Shown here one piece after another: positions 1-6,726 of a DNA stretch of 34,055 bases (positions are counted from its first letter, which is position 1; each line of letters begins with the position of its first letter). A program made the position numbers and the translations under genes. The DNA comes from DATLBY01 sp035526665 (GTDB lineage: Bacteria; Acidobacteriota; Terriglobia; Bryobacterales; Bryobacteraceae): NCBI GenBank assembly GCA_035526665.1, contig DATLBY010000033.1:1-34055 (forward strand), read 5' to 3'. Under the pieces are notes generated by a model, which made no database searches, was not told the origin of the DNA, and was given only the letters and a program-made list of their open reading frames with translations.

Positions 1-467
1 GTCCCGTCCGGGGCGACGGTCACCGATTGCGCTTCCGGCGGAATGGTGATCTGAGGCTCCAGCGCCTCGCCGTCTCCTGTCACGATTCCACCTTCCCGAT
101 TCAAGTGAAAAGTGCCCGCACGCGTGTAGGCCAGCTCGCCGGTCGCTCGCCGCACCTGAAAAAATCCGCGTCCCTGAATCACTAGGTCGAGCGGGTTGCT
201 GGTCTGCGAGAAACTCCCCTGCTGGAAACTGATCTCATTGGAGGAGGCGCGCGTGCCCAGCCCCAGTTGCAAGCCCGTTGGAACAACCGCCTGTCCACTG
301 GCTGCCGCCCCCGGTTGCACATAGGTTTGATACATGAGGTCTTGGAACTGGGCGCGCCGCATTTTGAAGCCGACCGTATTGGCGTTCGCCAGGTTGTGAG
401 CGATGTTGTCTACGTTCATCTGCTGCGCCGTCATTCCGCTGCCTGCGCTGTACAGTGCTCGGATCAT
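1..467 (-). CDS. flgG: Flagellar distal rod protein FlgG, N-terminal part (cut by window edge)
   Basis: I translated this from the minus strand: ATG at 467, open through base 1, giving about 155 residues before the window ends. It begins MIRALYSAGSGMTAQQMNVD and continues with the flagellar rod signature NIAHNLANANTVGFK (about residues 22-36), then the FlgG-type core stretch GFFQVRRATGELAYTRAGTF. FlgG builds the distal rod that crosses the peptidoglycan and outer membrane, made of subunits exported by the FlhAB/FliPQR gate encoded to the right. It lies 19 bases downstream of flgF in the same direction, with GGGAG about 12 bases before the ATG. The two genes are very likely co-transcribed. The C-terminal half lies outside the window, so integrity cannot be judged. 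FlgG rather than FlgF is chosen from the N-terminal wording and the usual flgF-flgG order. Confidence 0.95.
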   Translation of the reverse strand, partial: MIRALYSAGSGMTAQQMNVDNIAHNLANANTVGFKMRRAQFQDLMYQTYVQPGAAASGQAVVPTGLQLGLGTRASSNEISFQQGSFSQTSNPLDLVIQGRGFFQVRRATGELAYTRAGTFHLNREGGIVTGDGEALEPQITIPPEAQSVTVAPDG

Positions 468-486
468 AAGTCTGTCTGTCTCCCTT

Positions 487-1227
487 TTATGAGCTGACGC
501 GTGCGACCTCTTCCACTGCCTTGCGGTTCATCTCCGCTCCCAGGGCCGCTGCCCGCTGCAGCATGTCGAACTGCCGCATCACGTCTACCAGCCGAACAGC
601 CGCCTCGGCGGGACTGGAATTGGCCCCCTCCAGCCGTCCCTGCTGCACCTGGGCGGCCTCCGCTTCCCTCACAATGCCGCTGACATCGGTCAGCCGGAAG
701 TAGCTGGAGCCCACCTTCTCCGGTCCCGCGCTGTTGTCAAAATCGGCCAGCTGCAGACGGTTGATTGTCTGTCCGCTCTGTTCCACGGAGCCGTCTGTTT
801 TCACGGAGAAAGGCATCTTTTCGTCGATAGTAATGCCGGCGCCGCCTTGCCCGCGCACGACTAGGCCATCCTGGGTTTGCAGCCGGCCGCCTGGACCTAC
901 CCGGAAGCTCCCGTTGCGCGTGTACAGCGGCCCGTTGGGTCCCTGGACCACAAAGAAGCCTTTGCCGCTGATCGCCAGGTCGGTCCGATTGCCGGTTTCG
1001 GCTAAAGCTCCCTCGCTGAAGTCCGTCCAATGCTTCTCGATCACCGGCAATGTTGTAGCGGCGGTGCCCTCTCCATCGGCCGCCTCCGGCGCCACATATA
1101 GGTTGTAGAATTCCCGGTCGGTCTTAAAACCCGCTGTATTCGCATTCGCAATGTTGTTTGCCAGCAGATCGAGCGATTCCATCCGCGCCCGCATGCCGCT
1201 GGCCGCTGAAATTAACAGACTGTCCAT
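487..1227 (-). CDS. flgF: Flagellar proximal rod protein FlgF
   Basis: 246 residues, the normal length for FlgF. The N-terminus carries the rod/hook signature LLANNIANANTAGFKTDREF (about residues 21-40). The middle has GKGFFVVQGPNGPLYTRNGS, and the C-terminus has the helical segment ending MRQFDMLQRAAALGAEMNRK that packs with the N-terminal helix in all axial flagellar proteins. FlgF forms part of the proximal rod; it is exported without a cleaved signal. The ATG at 1227 is preceded by GGAG at a usable distance. It is the first gene of the leftward flgF-flgG unit and faces fliK across a 217-base control region. In many bacteria flgFG sit with flgBC or flgAHI, so a divergent pair facing fliK is a somewhat local arrangement. 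Confidence 0.95.
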   Translation of the reverse strand: MDSLLISAASGMRARMESLDLLANNIANANTAGFKTDREFYNLYVAPEAADGEGTAATTLPVIEKHWTDFSEGALAETGNRTDLAISGKGFFVVQGPNGPLYTRNGSFRVGPGGRLQTQDGLVVRGQGGAGITIDEKMPFSVKTDGSVEQSGQTINRLQLADFDNSAGPEKVGSSYFRLTDVSGIVREAEAAQVQQGRLEGANSSPAEAAVRLVDVMRQFDMLQRAAALGAEMNRKAVEEVARVSS

Positions 1228-1249
1228 AGTGAAACTCCGGTTGTCTCAC

Positions 1250-1265
1250 TGCAATTCAGCGGCCG
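1250..1265 (-). promoter_or_regulatory. Candidate sigma-54-type promoter for flgFG
   Basis: Read on the minus strand the sequence is CGGCCGCTGAATTGCA. It has the invariant sigma-54 spacing GG-N10-GC (GG at 1264-1263, GC at 1252-1251) and a perfect TTGCA -12 block; the -24 block keeps only GGC. The predicted start point would be near 1239, just before the GGAG ribosome binding site of flgF. Sigma-54 control of rod/hook genes is known in several flagellar systems. A single match like this can arise by chance, so this is a candidate only. Confidence 0.35.
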
Positions 1266-1338
1266 GGGCGCAAACCTTGCAAGATCATCATTGTTTCGTC
1301 GATGAGAACTCTAGCGCTGTTTCGATTCGGGCTTCTAC

Positions 1339-1368
1339 GTTCCGGTTCGGCGTTCCACATCGGAACCC
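1339..1368. promoter_or_regulatory. Cluster of inverted repeats between flgF and fliK
   Basis: GTTCC (1352-1356) and GGAAC (1362-1366) form an exact dyad with a 5-base centre. An overlapping GGTTC (1344-1348) pairs with GAACC (1364-1368), and GTTCCG (1339-1344) pairs with CGGAAC (1361-1366). The cluster sits between the two divergent promoter candidates, where an activator of divergent flagellar transcription could bind. No known binding motif is claimed. The rest of 1228-1444 shows nothing else I can name. Confidence 0.25.
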
Positions 1369-1416
1369 GTCAGTGTCGATCTCCTGCTAAACCGCTGAAA
1401 CCCCGCCTCTGGCCAT

Positions 1417-1432
1417 TGGCCTTCCACCTGCC
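1417..1432 (+). promoter_or_regulatory. Candidate sigma-54-type promoter for the fliK-flgD-flgE unit
   Basis: TGGCCTTCCACCTGCC keeps TGGC at -24 and TGC at -12 with the exact GG-N10-GC spacing (GG 1418-1419, GC 1430-1431). The predicted start near 1443 would leave almost no leader before the GTG at 1445 but a normal leader before the in-frame ATG at 1496. It mirrors a similar candidate on the opposite strand upstream of flgF. Seen by eye only; a chance match is possible. Confidence 0.3.
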
Positions 1433-1444
1433 TTTCTTCCCTTC

Positions 1445-2815
1445 GTGAACGAAGCGACTCTCCCACTCGGAATTGGTGCAGCGGAAATCCTCCCCATGGC
1501 ATTCCAGTTCCGGGCCGAGCCGGTGTTCCCGGCCGGCACGCCGGCTCCGCTCCAGGAATTGGACAGCCTCGCCGCATCGCTATTCCTGCGAGAGATAATG
1601 GCGCTCGCCGGCACTCCTTTTCAGGCGCAGGAGGCGCCCGGCGCACCTGCGGATACAAGAGCAACAGGGGACGGGCTGCGCACCGTGGAGAAGAAAAATG
1701 GGGAATCTGAGAATCCCGAAGCGGAACAGTTGGGAACCGGCATATCGTCGCTGATTGGCTTGCTGGCCGCCCTCGCTCCGGCCACTGATGCGGTCGTTTT
1801 GCCGTGGAGTTTCAGCTTGCCTCGCATCTCCGAAAAAGGCCCAGTTGAGACTGCCGTATCCGTGGCGGCCGAGCTCAAACCGCTTGCGATCGAGTGTTCA
1901 CGCCCCGCTATCTCCTTTGTCGCCCGTATGGAGAGTCCCTCCCCGCCCTTGGTAGGGCCGAAATTACCGAATGGACCCAACGGGGTCAACACTCCGGCGC
2001 CGGCAATCCAGGAATTTCAGAACGAACCCAAACCCGCTCCCGCGCCGCGGATGGAAATCCCAAAATTGCAGAACGAACCCAATCAGGTCAACACCCCCGC
2101 GATCGAAACGGAAGAATTACAGAACGAACCCAACCCGGCCGCATCGCCGCGGATGGAAATCCGTAAATTGCCGAACGAACCCAAGGGAAAGATCGTCGAC
2201 CATGCTCCCGCTCCCGACAACCAAATTGCAGAACGAACCCAAGCGCAGTCTCCGCGAGCTGGCGGGGCATCCGCGCCCGGCGTCCGCGAGTACGCCGTTT
2301 CCCTTCACCCAAATCCAGGGCAGCTCTCCCATCCGGGCAGCGAACCTTCGGAATCGAAACAAACAGATCCATTGAAGCCCATCGAACCGCCAATTGCCGA
2401 CAGGCCACGCAGCCCGCTAGTGAGGGAAATTTCTCTGCGGCTGCCCGACCAGAACGGAGGCAGCGTGGAAGTGCAGATTATCGAACGCGCCGGCAAAGTA
2501 AACGTGATCGTCCGCACGCCCGATGTAAACCTCGGCCAGACGCTCCGGGGCGAGCTCACCCAGCTCGTCCGGACCTTTCACGAGAAGGGCCTGGAGATCC
2601 AAACCTGGACACCCCCGGAGACGCACCCCAACTTTGATATTCGCGCGGCAACGGCGCCGGAAAGGATGCGAAGCGAGGAGCACGCGGACGGCTCGGGCAG
2701 CTCGGCGGGCCAGCAAAATGAGAGTCCGAACAGTGGCAACCAGCAGCAGCGAAGGCAGCAGCATCGTCCCGAATGGCTTATGGAATTGGAACGAAAGCTG
2801 AAAAAGGAAGACTAA
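1445..2815 (+). CDS. fliK: Flagellar hook-length control protein FliK-like, with an internal tandem-repeat linker
   Basis: 456 residues from GTG 1445; an in-frame ATG at 1496 (439 residues) is an equally good start and fits the promoter candidate better. The C-terminal third has the FliK/Flg_hook pattern: VREISLRLPDQNGGSVEVQI, then KVNVIVRTPD and LRGELTQLVRTFHEKGLEIQ, the compact domain that binds FlhB to switch export from hook to filament. A Gln/Asn-rich basic tail follows. The N-terminal two thirds is Pro/Ala-rich and poorly conserved, as usual for the molecular ruler part. Unusually, it contains a 17-residue repeat with QNEP cores (about residues 173-260), described as a separate feature. 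Gene position directly before flgD and flgE supports FliK. It is read out in the same direction as the hook genes, 5 bases before flgD. Confidence 0.85.
   Translation: MNEATLPLGIGAAEILPMAFQFRAEPVFPAGTPAPLQELDSLAASLFLREIMALAGTPFQAQEAPGAPADTRATGDGLRTVEKKNGESENPEAEQLGTGISSLIGLLAALAPATDAVVLPWSFSLPRISEKGPVETAVSVAAELKPLAIECSRPAISFVARMESPSPPLVGPKLPNGPNGVNTPAPAIQEFQNEPKPAPAPRMEIPKLQNEPNQVNTPAIETEELQNEPNPAASPRMEIRKLPNEPKGKIVDHAPAPDNQIAERTQAQSPRAGGASAPGVREYAVSLHPNPGQLSHPGSEPSESKQTDPLKPIEPPIADRPRSPLVREISLRLPDQNGGSVEVQIIERAGKVNVIVRTPDVNLGQTLRGELTQLVRTFHEKGLEIQTWTPPETHPNFDIRAATAPERMRSEEHADGSGSSAGQQNESPNSGNQQQRRQQHRPEWLMELERKLKKED
1961..2242 (+). repeat. 51-bp tandem repeat (102-bp higher order) inside fliK
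   Basis: A 20-base core of the form AAATTNCAGAACGAACCCAA recurs at 1961, 2012, 2063, 2114, 2165 and 2223. The first four intervals are exactly 51 bases. Alternate units match best: those at 2012 and 2114 share a downstream GCGCCGCGGATGGAAATCC-like tail, and those at 1961 and 2063 share GGTCAACAC. The true unit is therefore a 102-bp dimer repeated twice. The last interval is 58 bases, which shifts the reading frame, so the sixth copy encodes IAERTQ where the others encode LQNEPN. The repeat lacks stop codons in all three forward frames. Confidence 0.9.
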
Positions 2816-2820
2816 ACCAG

Positions 2821-3135
2821 ATGATATCCGGCACTAATCCCACGGCCGTCCCACCGCCCCCCACCGCCGGTGGGCAACAGAAGTTGATCCCGGCCGGCAA
2901 CGACCAGCTCGCGAATAAAGAGACGTTTCTGCAACTTTTAGTGGCTCAGATCAAGAACCAGAACCCGCTCAATCCTTCCGACGGAGCCCAATTCCTGTCG
3001 CAACTCGCACAATTCTCGGACCTGGAGCAGACCATGTCGATGCGCAAGGAGTTGGAGGGTATCCATGCGGTGCTCGACAAGATTGCACTTCCCCCCGGCC
3101 CGGCCGCGGTTCCCAGCAATGCAGCTGTGAAGTAA
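2821..3135 (+). CDS. flgD: Flagellar hook-capping protein FlgD, short form
   Basis: 104 residues from ATG 2821; an upstream in-frame start (2773) would overlap fliK by 43 bases and is less likely. GGAAG lies about 10 bases before the chosen ATG. The conserved FlgD N-terminal segment is present: NKETFLQLLVAQIKNQNPLN, then the DGAQFLSQLAQFSDLEQTMS motif. FlgD forms the temporary cap under which FlgE assembles the hook. Typical FlgD is about 140-230 residues and carries FlgD-Ig/Tudor-like domains after this segment; here only the N-terminal cap segment and a short Pro/Ala tail remain. Short FlgD proteins exist in other bacteria, so this need not be a broken gene. It lies between fliK and flgE, 14 bases before flgE. 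Confidence 0.92.
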   Translation: MISGTNPTAVPPPPTAGGQQKLIPAGNDQLANKETFLQLLVAQIKNQNPLNPSDGAQFLSQLAQFSDLEQTMSMRKELEGIHAVLDKIALPPGPAAVPSNAAVK

Positions 3136-3149
3136 CTCAGGAAAAAATA

Positions 3150-4394
3150 ATGTTTACATCATTCTCAACAGCACTTTCCGCCCTAAACGCGCATGCGACG
3201 GCGGTAGATGTAGTGGGCAACAACCTGGCAAACCTCAACACGCCGGGTTTCAAAAGCAGCGTGGTCTCGTTTCATGACTTGGTAACCCAGTCGCTGGGTG
3301 CTGGCCTGGGCGAAACCCAGGTTGGTTTCGGCGTGGGCCGCCCCAACACCATTCGGCAGTTCACTCAGGGCGCTATTCAGGCGAGTTCAGGCCCGCTGGA
3401 TGCCGCCATCCAAGGCGATGGCTTTCTGGTGGTCAAGGACAAAGGAGGCACCACCATGTATACCCGCGGAGGCAACCTTCAGGTGGACAAGAGCGGTGCC
3501 CTGCTGACGGCTACCGGGGAAAAGGTGCAGGGTTGGACCGAGGTGAATGGGGTGCTGAACACCAACGGCGCCACCTCCGACATCGTGGTGCCGGTCGGTA
3601 CGGTACGTCCGCCGCAGGCCACCACCGAATTTTCTTTCGACATGAACCTGAATGCCGCCGCCACCGTGGGCCCCCCACCGGCGACGTTTTCTTCCTCGAT
3701 CGAAATATTCGATTCGCTCGGAGCTTCGCACATCGTTTCTGTCACCTTCACGAAAGTAGCGGCCCCCAACCAGTGGAACTACTCTTTGAGTATTCCTAAC
3801 GCCGATGTGACTACTGCCATTCCGCCTGTCACGGGAACTCTGACATTCGGTTCCGACGGGAAGCTCATCACACCGGCTTACACGGCGGCGCAGCCCAGCC
3901 TCGCCATCACTGGAATGGCCAACGGCGCCTCCAACCTGACCTTGACATGGCAGCTCTACACCGGCATCACTCCCCGGTTGACGCAATTCGCGCAGCCCAC
4001 CGCCATTTCGGCGAACGCCCAGAACGGCATCCCGGCAGCCCAGTTGATTCGCGTAGGGCTCGGCGACGGCGGCACCATTCTGGCCGGATACTCAAATGGA
4101 CAGCAGACCATAGTCGGCCAGGTAGCGATGGCATCCATCCGTAACCCGGAATCGCTGCTTGCTGTCGGCAACAACAACTATCAGCTCAGCGCGCGCACAG
4201 CGTTACCGGCGCTCGGCACGGCCGGCACCGGCGGCCGGGGAACCATTCTGGGCGGAGCCATCGAGTATTCCACGGTCGACATCGCCCACGAATTTACCCA
4301 GCTGATCGTCCTGCAGCGCGGCTACCAGGCGAACTCCAAGATTATCTCCGTGGTAGACGAACTCAGCCAGGAAACCATCAACCTCAAGCGATAG
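3150..4394 (+). CDS. flgE: Flagellar hook protein FlgE
   Basis: 414 residues, typical for FlgE. The N-terminal rod/hook motif VVGNNLANLNTPGFKSSVVS is near residues 21-40. The core has the FlgE stretch GDGFLVVKDKGGTTMYTRGG and the middle hook domain with FSSSIEIFDSLGASHIVSVT. The C-terminus has EFTQLIVLQRGYQANSKIIS followed by VVDELSQETINLKR, the closing helix of hook proteins. FlgE polymerises into the flexible hook joining rod and filament. AGGA stands 7 bases before the ATG. It follows flgD by 14 bases and precedes fliN by 18, so it belongs to the long plus-strand unit. Confidence 0.97.
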   Translation: MFTSFSTALSALNAHATAVDVVGNNLANLNTPGFKSSVVSFHDLVTQSLGAGLGETQVGFGVGRPNTIRQFTQGAIQASSGPLDAAIQGDGFLVVKDKGGTTMYTRGGNLQVDKSGALLTATGEKVQGWTEVNGVLNTNGATSDIVVPVGTVRPPQATTEFSFDMNLNAAATVGPPPATFSSSIEIFDSLGASHIVSVTFTKVAAPNQWNYSLSIPNADVTTAIPPVTGTLTFGSDGKLITPAYTAAQPSLAITGMANGASNLTLTWQLYTGITPRLTQFAQPTAISANAQNGIPAAQLIRVGLGDGGTILAGYSNGQQTIVGQVAMASIRNPESLLAVGNNNYQLSARTALPALGTAGTGGRGTILGGAIEYSTVDIAHEFTQLIVLQRGYQANSKIISVVDELSQETINLKR

Positions 4395-4412
4395 TGCCAA
4401 CCCTGAGAAGAC

Positions 4413-4661
4413 ATGACTTCCCATGAAGATATCGCGCACCTGGTGGATATCCCGGTCGATGTCCAGGTGGAACTCGACCACAAAATGATGACGATCGGGG
4501 CCATCCTCGACTTGAGGAGCGGGACAGTCATCAAGATGAATCGGTCGGCCGGCGAAAACATGGACATCCTCATCGGCGGGGCACTCGTCGGCTTTGGTGA
4601 GATCGTCATCATCGAGGAATCGATGGGCGTCCGAATCACCGATTTCCATGGAGAAGACTAA
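4413..4661 (+). CDS. fliN: Flagellar motor switch protein FliN, short form
   Basis: 82 residues consisting almost wholly of one SpoA (FliN/FliM C-terminal) domain. It has LVDIPVDVQVELDHKMMTIG, then LDLRSGTVIKMNRSAGENMD, then GEIVIIEESMGVRITDF, which is the standard FliN wording. FliN forms the lower C-ring, linking the switch to chemotaxis signalling and docking export cargo complexes. The usual N-terminal extension seen in proteobacterial FliN is absent. A second, longer FliN-type protein is encoded at 11800-12636. The gene lies between flgE and fliO, as is common for fliN-fliO-fliP order. Confidence 0.93.
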   Translation: MTSHEDIAHLVDIPVDVQVELDHKMMTIGAILDLRSGTVIKMNRSAGENMDILIGGALVGFGEIVIIEESMGVRITDFHGED

Positions 4662-4968
4662 GCGCCGGTTACCGATTATGGAGCTACTCACTCAGATCGC
4701 CGGGATCGCCGTGGTATTTGCGCTGCTGGGCCTCGCGCTCTGGGGACTGGGACGCAAAAAACTGCTGGTGTTCGGGGGCATGAGGATCGGCGCCAGCCGC
4801 GGCGGACAAAATTTGCAATTCATCGAGCGCCTCAACCTAACTCCGCAACACAGCATTCATCTGGTGCGTACGTCAACGCACAGGCTGGTTATCGCCGTAC
4901 ATCCCGCGGGATGCACACTTTTGGAAAGCTTCCCCATTCACGGCATGGAAACTGGTGGCCATGTCTAA
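4648..4968 (+). CDS. fliO: Flagellar biosynthesis protein FliO
   Basis: 106 residues from ATG 4648, or 96 from ATG 4678; neither start has a clear ribosome binding site. The first overlaps fliN by 14 bases, implying coupling. After a basic start there is one membrane helix (LLTQIAGIAVVFALLGLALW), a basic stop, then a small cytoplasmic domain with LQFIERLNLTPQHSIHLVRT and HRLVIAVHPAG, the FliO pattern. FliO is a chaperone-like membrane protein that helps assemble the FliP ring of the export gate. Its position directly before fliP and overlapping it by 8 bases supports the call, since FliO is poorly conserved in sequence. Confidence 0.88.
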   Translation: MEKTKRRLPIMELLTQIAGIAVVFALLGLALWGLGRKKLLVFGGMRIGASRGGQNLQFIERLNLTPQHSIHLVRTSTHRLVIAVHPAGCTLLESFPIHGMETGGHV

Positions 4969-5698
4969 AGGTTGGCTGTTAGCGCTGGTAGCTCTGCCGG
5001 CGATGGCGGTTCCCTATCCCTCGCTACTGGGAGAATCGATCCTGCCGGGAAAAGGCTCCCCGGCCACCCTGGGGCTGCCAATGCAGATCGTAGTGCTGCT
5101 CACGGCGCTGACGCTGCTGCCGGCCGCGGTCATGTCGGTTACTCCATTTCTTCGCATCACCATCGTTCTACACTTCCTCCGGCAGGCGCTCGGAACGCAG
5201 ACGGCGCCCTCCAATCAGGTCCTGCTCGGGTTATCGCTCTTCCTTACGATCCTCATCATGGGCCCGGTGGCGGCCGACATCTACCAAAAGAGCTGGGAGC
5301 CCATGGAGAAGGGGGAGATTACAGCAGCCGCTGCCTTTGACCTGGGATCGAAGCCCTTGAAAACCTTTCTGCTGCGCTATGCGCGGGAAAAGGATGTCCA
5401 ATTATTTCTCGAAATTTCGCATACGGCGCCGCCAAAGAAAGCAGCCGATCTCGACCTCAAGATCGTCATCCCAGCCTACGTTCTCTCGGAGTTGAAAACA
5501 GGCTTCCAGATCGGGGCTGTCCTGTTTCTTCCATTTCTTGTCATTGACATCGTTATCGCATCCATCACGCTCTCGGTTGGAATGGTGCAGCTGCCGCCGG
5601 TAATGCTGTCGGCCCCTTTCAAAATCCTACTCTTCGTGCTGGTGGATGGCTGGAACCTGGTGATCGGATCGCTGGTGAAGAGCTTCTACCCAAAATGA
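4961..5698 (+). CDS. fliP: Flagellar export gate protein FliP
   Basis: 245 residues from ATG 4961; a GTG two codons upstream is possible. A signal-like hydrophobic start (WLLALVALPAMAVPYP) precedes the mature protein, as in FliP. Diagnostic stretches are TLLPAAVMSVTPFLRITIVL, LLGLSLFLTILIMGPV, and IVIPAYVLSELKTGFQIGAV followed by LPFLVIDIVIASITLSVGM. The end is LVDGWNLVIGSLVKSFY. FliP forms the fivefold core of the FliP5Q4R1 export channel in the inner membrane. It overlaps fliO at the 5' end and shares an ATGA stop/start overlap with fliQ. Confidence 0.97.
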   Translation: MSKGWLLALVALPAMAVPYPSLLGESILPGKGSPATLGLPMQIVVLLTALTLLPAAVMSVTPFLRITIVLHFLRQALGTQTAPSNQVLLGLSLFLTILIMGPVAADIYQKSWEPMEKGEITAAAAFDLGSKPLKTFLLRYAREKDVQLFLEISHTAPPKKAADLDLKIVIPAYVLSELKTGFQIGAVLFLPFLVIDIVIASITLSVGMVQLPPVMLSAPFKILLFVLVDGWNLVIGSLVKSFYPK

Positions 5699-5964
5699 AT
5701 CAACAGATGGTGGTGCAGATTTTTCGCGAGGCGTTGATGACCACCTTCTGGCTGAGCCTGCCGCTACTTGCGATTGGTTTTGTAGCAGGTATTCTGATCA
5801 GTCTCGTTCAGATTGCCACATCGATGCAGGATTCGGCCTTCTCTACCGTCCCGCGTCTAGCCGCGTTTCTCGCCGGGCTGCTCATTTTTCTGCCCTGGAT
5901 GTTTATCAAAATGACGTCTTACACCATCGCCGTCTTCGGAGACTTCTCGCGCTATGCCAGGTGA
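5695..5964 (+). CDS. fliQ: Flagellar export gate protein FliQ
   Basis: 89 residues, exactly the family length, with two membrane helices. The first half has VQIFREALMTTFWLSLPLLA and GFVAGILISLVQIATSMQD; the second half has FLAGLLIFLPWMFIKMTSYT. These match the FliQ/SctS family. FliQ subunits wrap around FliP in the export channel. The ATG overlaps the fliP stop codon (ATGA), and the 3' end overlaps fliR by 11 bases, so translation of the three is probably coupled. Confidence 0.97.
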   Translation: MNQQMVVQIFREALMTTFWLSLPLLAIGFVAGILISLVQIATSMQDSAFSTVPRLAAFLAGLLIFLPWMFIKMTSYTIAVFGDFSRYAR

Positions 5965-6724
5965 GGTGACGCTCTCGCTGGCCGCGCTGCAGAGCTTCCT
6001 GCTGGTGCTGACCAGAGTATCGTTCGCTTTCGTCTTTGTTCCGCTTCCGGGCGCGAGGAATGCGGCCGAAGCTCCCAAGGTGGTCTTTTCGTTGTGCGTC
6101 AGCCTGGCCTTACTTCCCTTCTGGCATGCGCTGCCCTCCCGGGACCCCGGCTTCGGAAGGCTGGCCGGCTGGATCCTATCCGAGGCCGCTTTCGGATTGA
6201 CGGTCGGGCTAGCCGTTGCGTTCCTGCTGGAAGCCTTCACGCTGGCGGCCCAGCTATTGGGTCTGCAGGCCGGCTATTCCTACGCTTCCACCATCGATCC
6301 GACGAATCAGAGCGACACCGGCGTCCTCCAGGTGGTGGCGCAATTACTGGCGGGGATGTTGTTCTTTACTTTCGGGCTGGATCGGGAGGTCGTGCGCGTA
6401 TTCGCTCGCAGCCTGGACGTGTATCCCCCCGGTACTTTTCAGCTGAGTCTGGCGCATCTGGGTGCGATCCAGCATGCCGGGGCGTTGATGTTTGCCACTG
6501 CCCTCCGGCTGGCGTTGCCCGTGATTGCCTTGCTCTTACTGGTGGATCTGGCGCTGGCGCTGGTGGGACGGGTGAACTCGCAACTGCAGATGCTTTCTCT
6601 TGCCTTCCCCGCCAAAATGCTGGGCGCTTTGGCGGCTCTGGGAGGTCTGGTCGCCGTCTTCCCGCCGGTGTTTGAGAAGACGGCGCGCGACAGCTTGGGC
6701 TTTCTCGAGGGATTTCTTAGATAG
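5954..6724 (+). CDS. fliR: Flagellar export gate protein FliR
   Basis: 256 residues with about six hydrophobic segments, the size of FliR/SctT. Recognisable parts are FLLVLTRVSFAFVFVPLPGA near the N-terminus, QAGYSYASTIDPTNQSDTGV in the middle and VGRVNSQLQMLSLAFPAKML near the C-terminus. FliR provides the single non-FliP subunit of the export channel core. It starts inside the end of fliQ and ends 2 bases before flhB. Confidence 0.97.
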   Translation: MPGEVTLSLAALQSFLLVLTRVSFAFVFVPLPGARNAAEAPKVVFSLCVSLALLPFWHALPSRDPGFGRLAGWILSEAAFGLTVGLAVAFLLEAFTLAAQLLGLQAGYSYASTIDPTNQSDTGVLQVVAQLLAGMLFFTFGLDREVVRVFARSLDVYPPGTFQLSLAHLGAIQHAGALMFATALRLALPVIALLLLVDLALALVGRVNSQLQMLSLAFPAKMLGALAALGGLVAVFPPVFEKTARDSLGFLEGFLR

Positions 6725-6726
6725 CC

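Noticed and set aside
1894..2375. Two extra plus-strand frames through the fliK repeat, reading ERTQ and RTNP repeats
   Set aside because: They arise because the 51-bp unit has no stop in any forward frame; the fliK frame alone continues into the conserved C-terminal domain.
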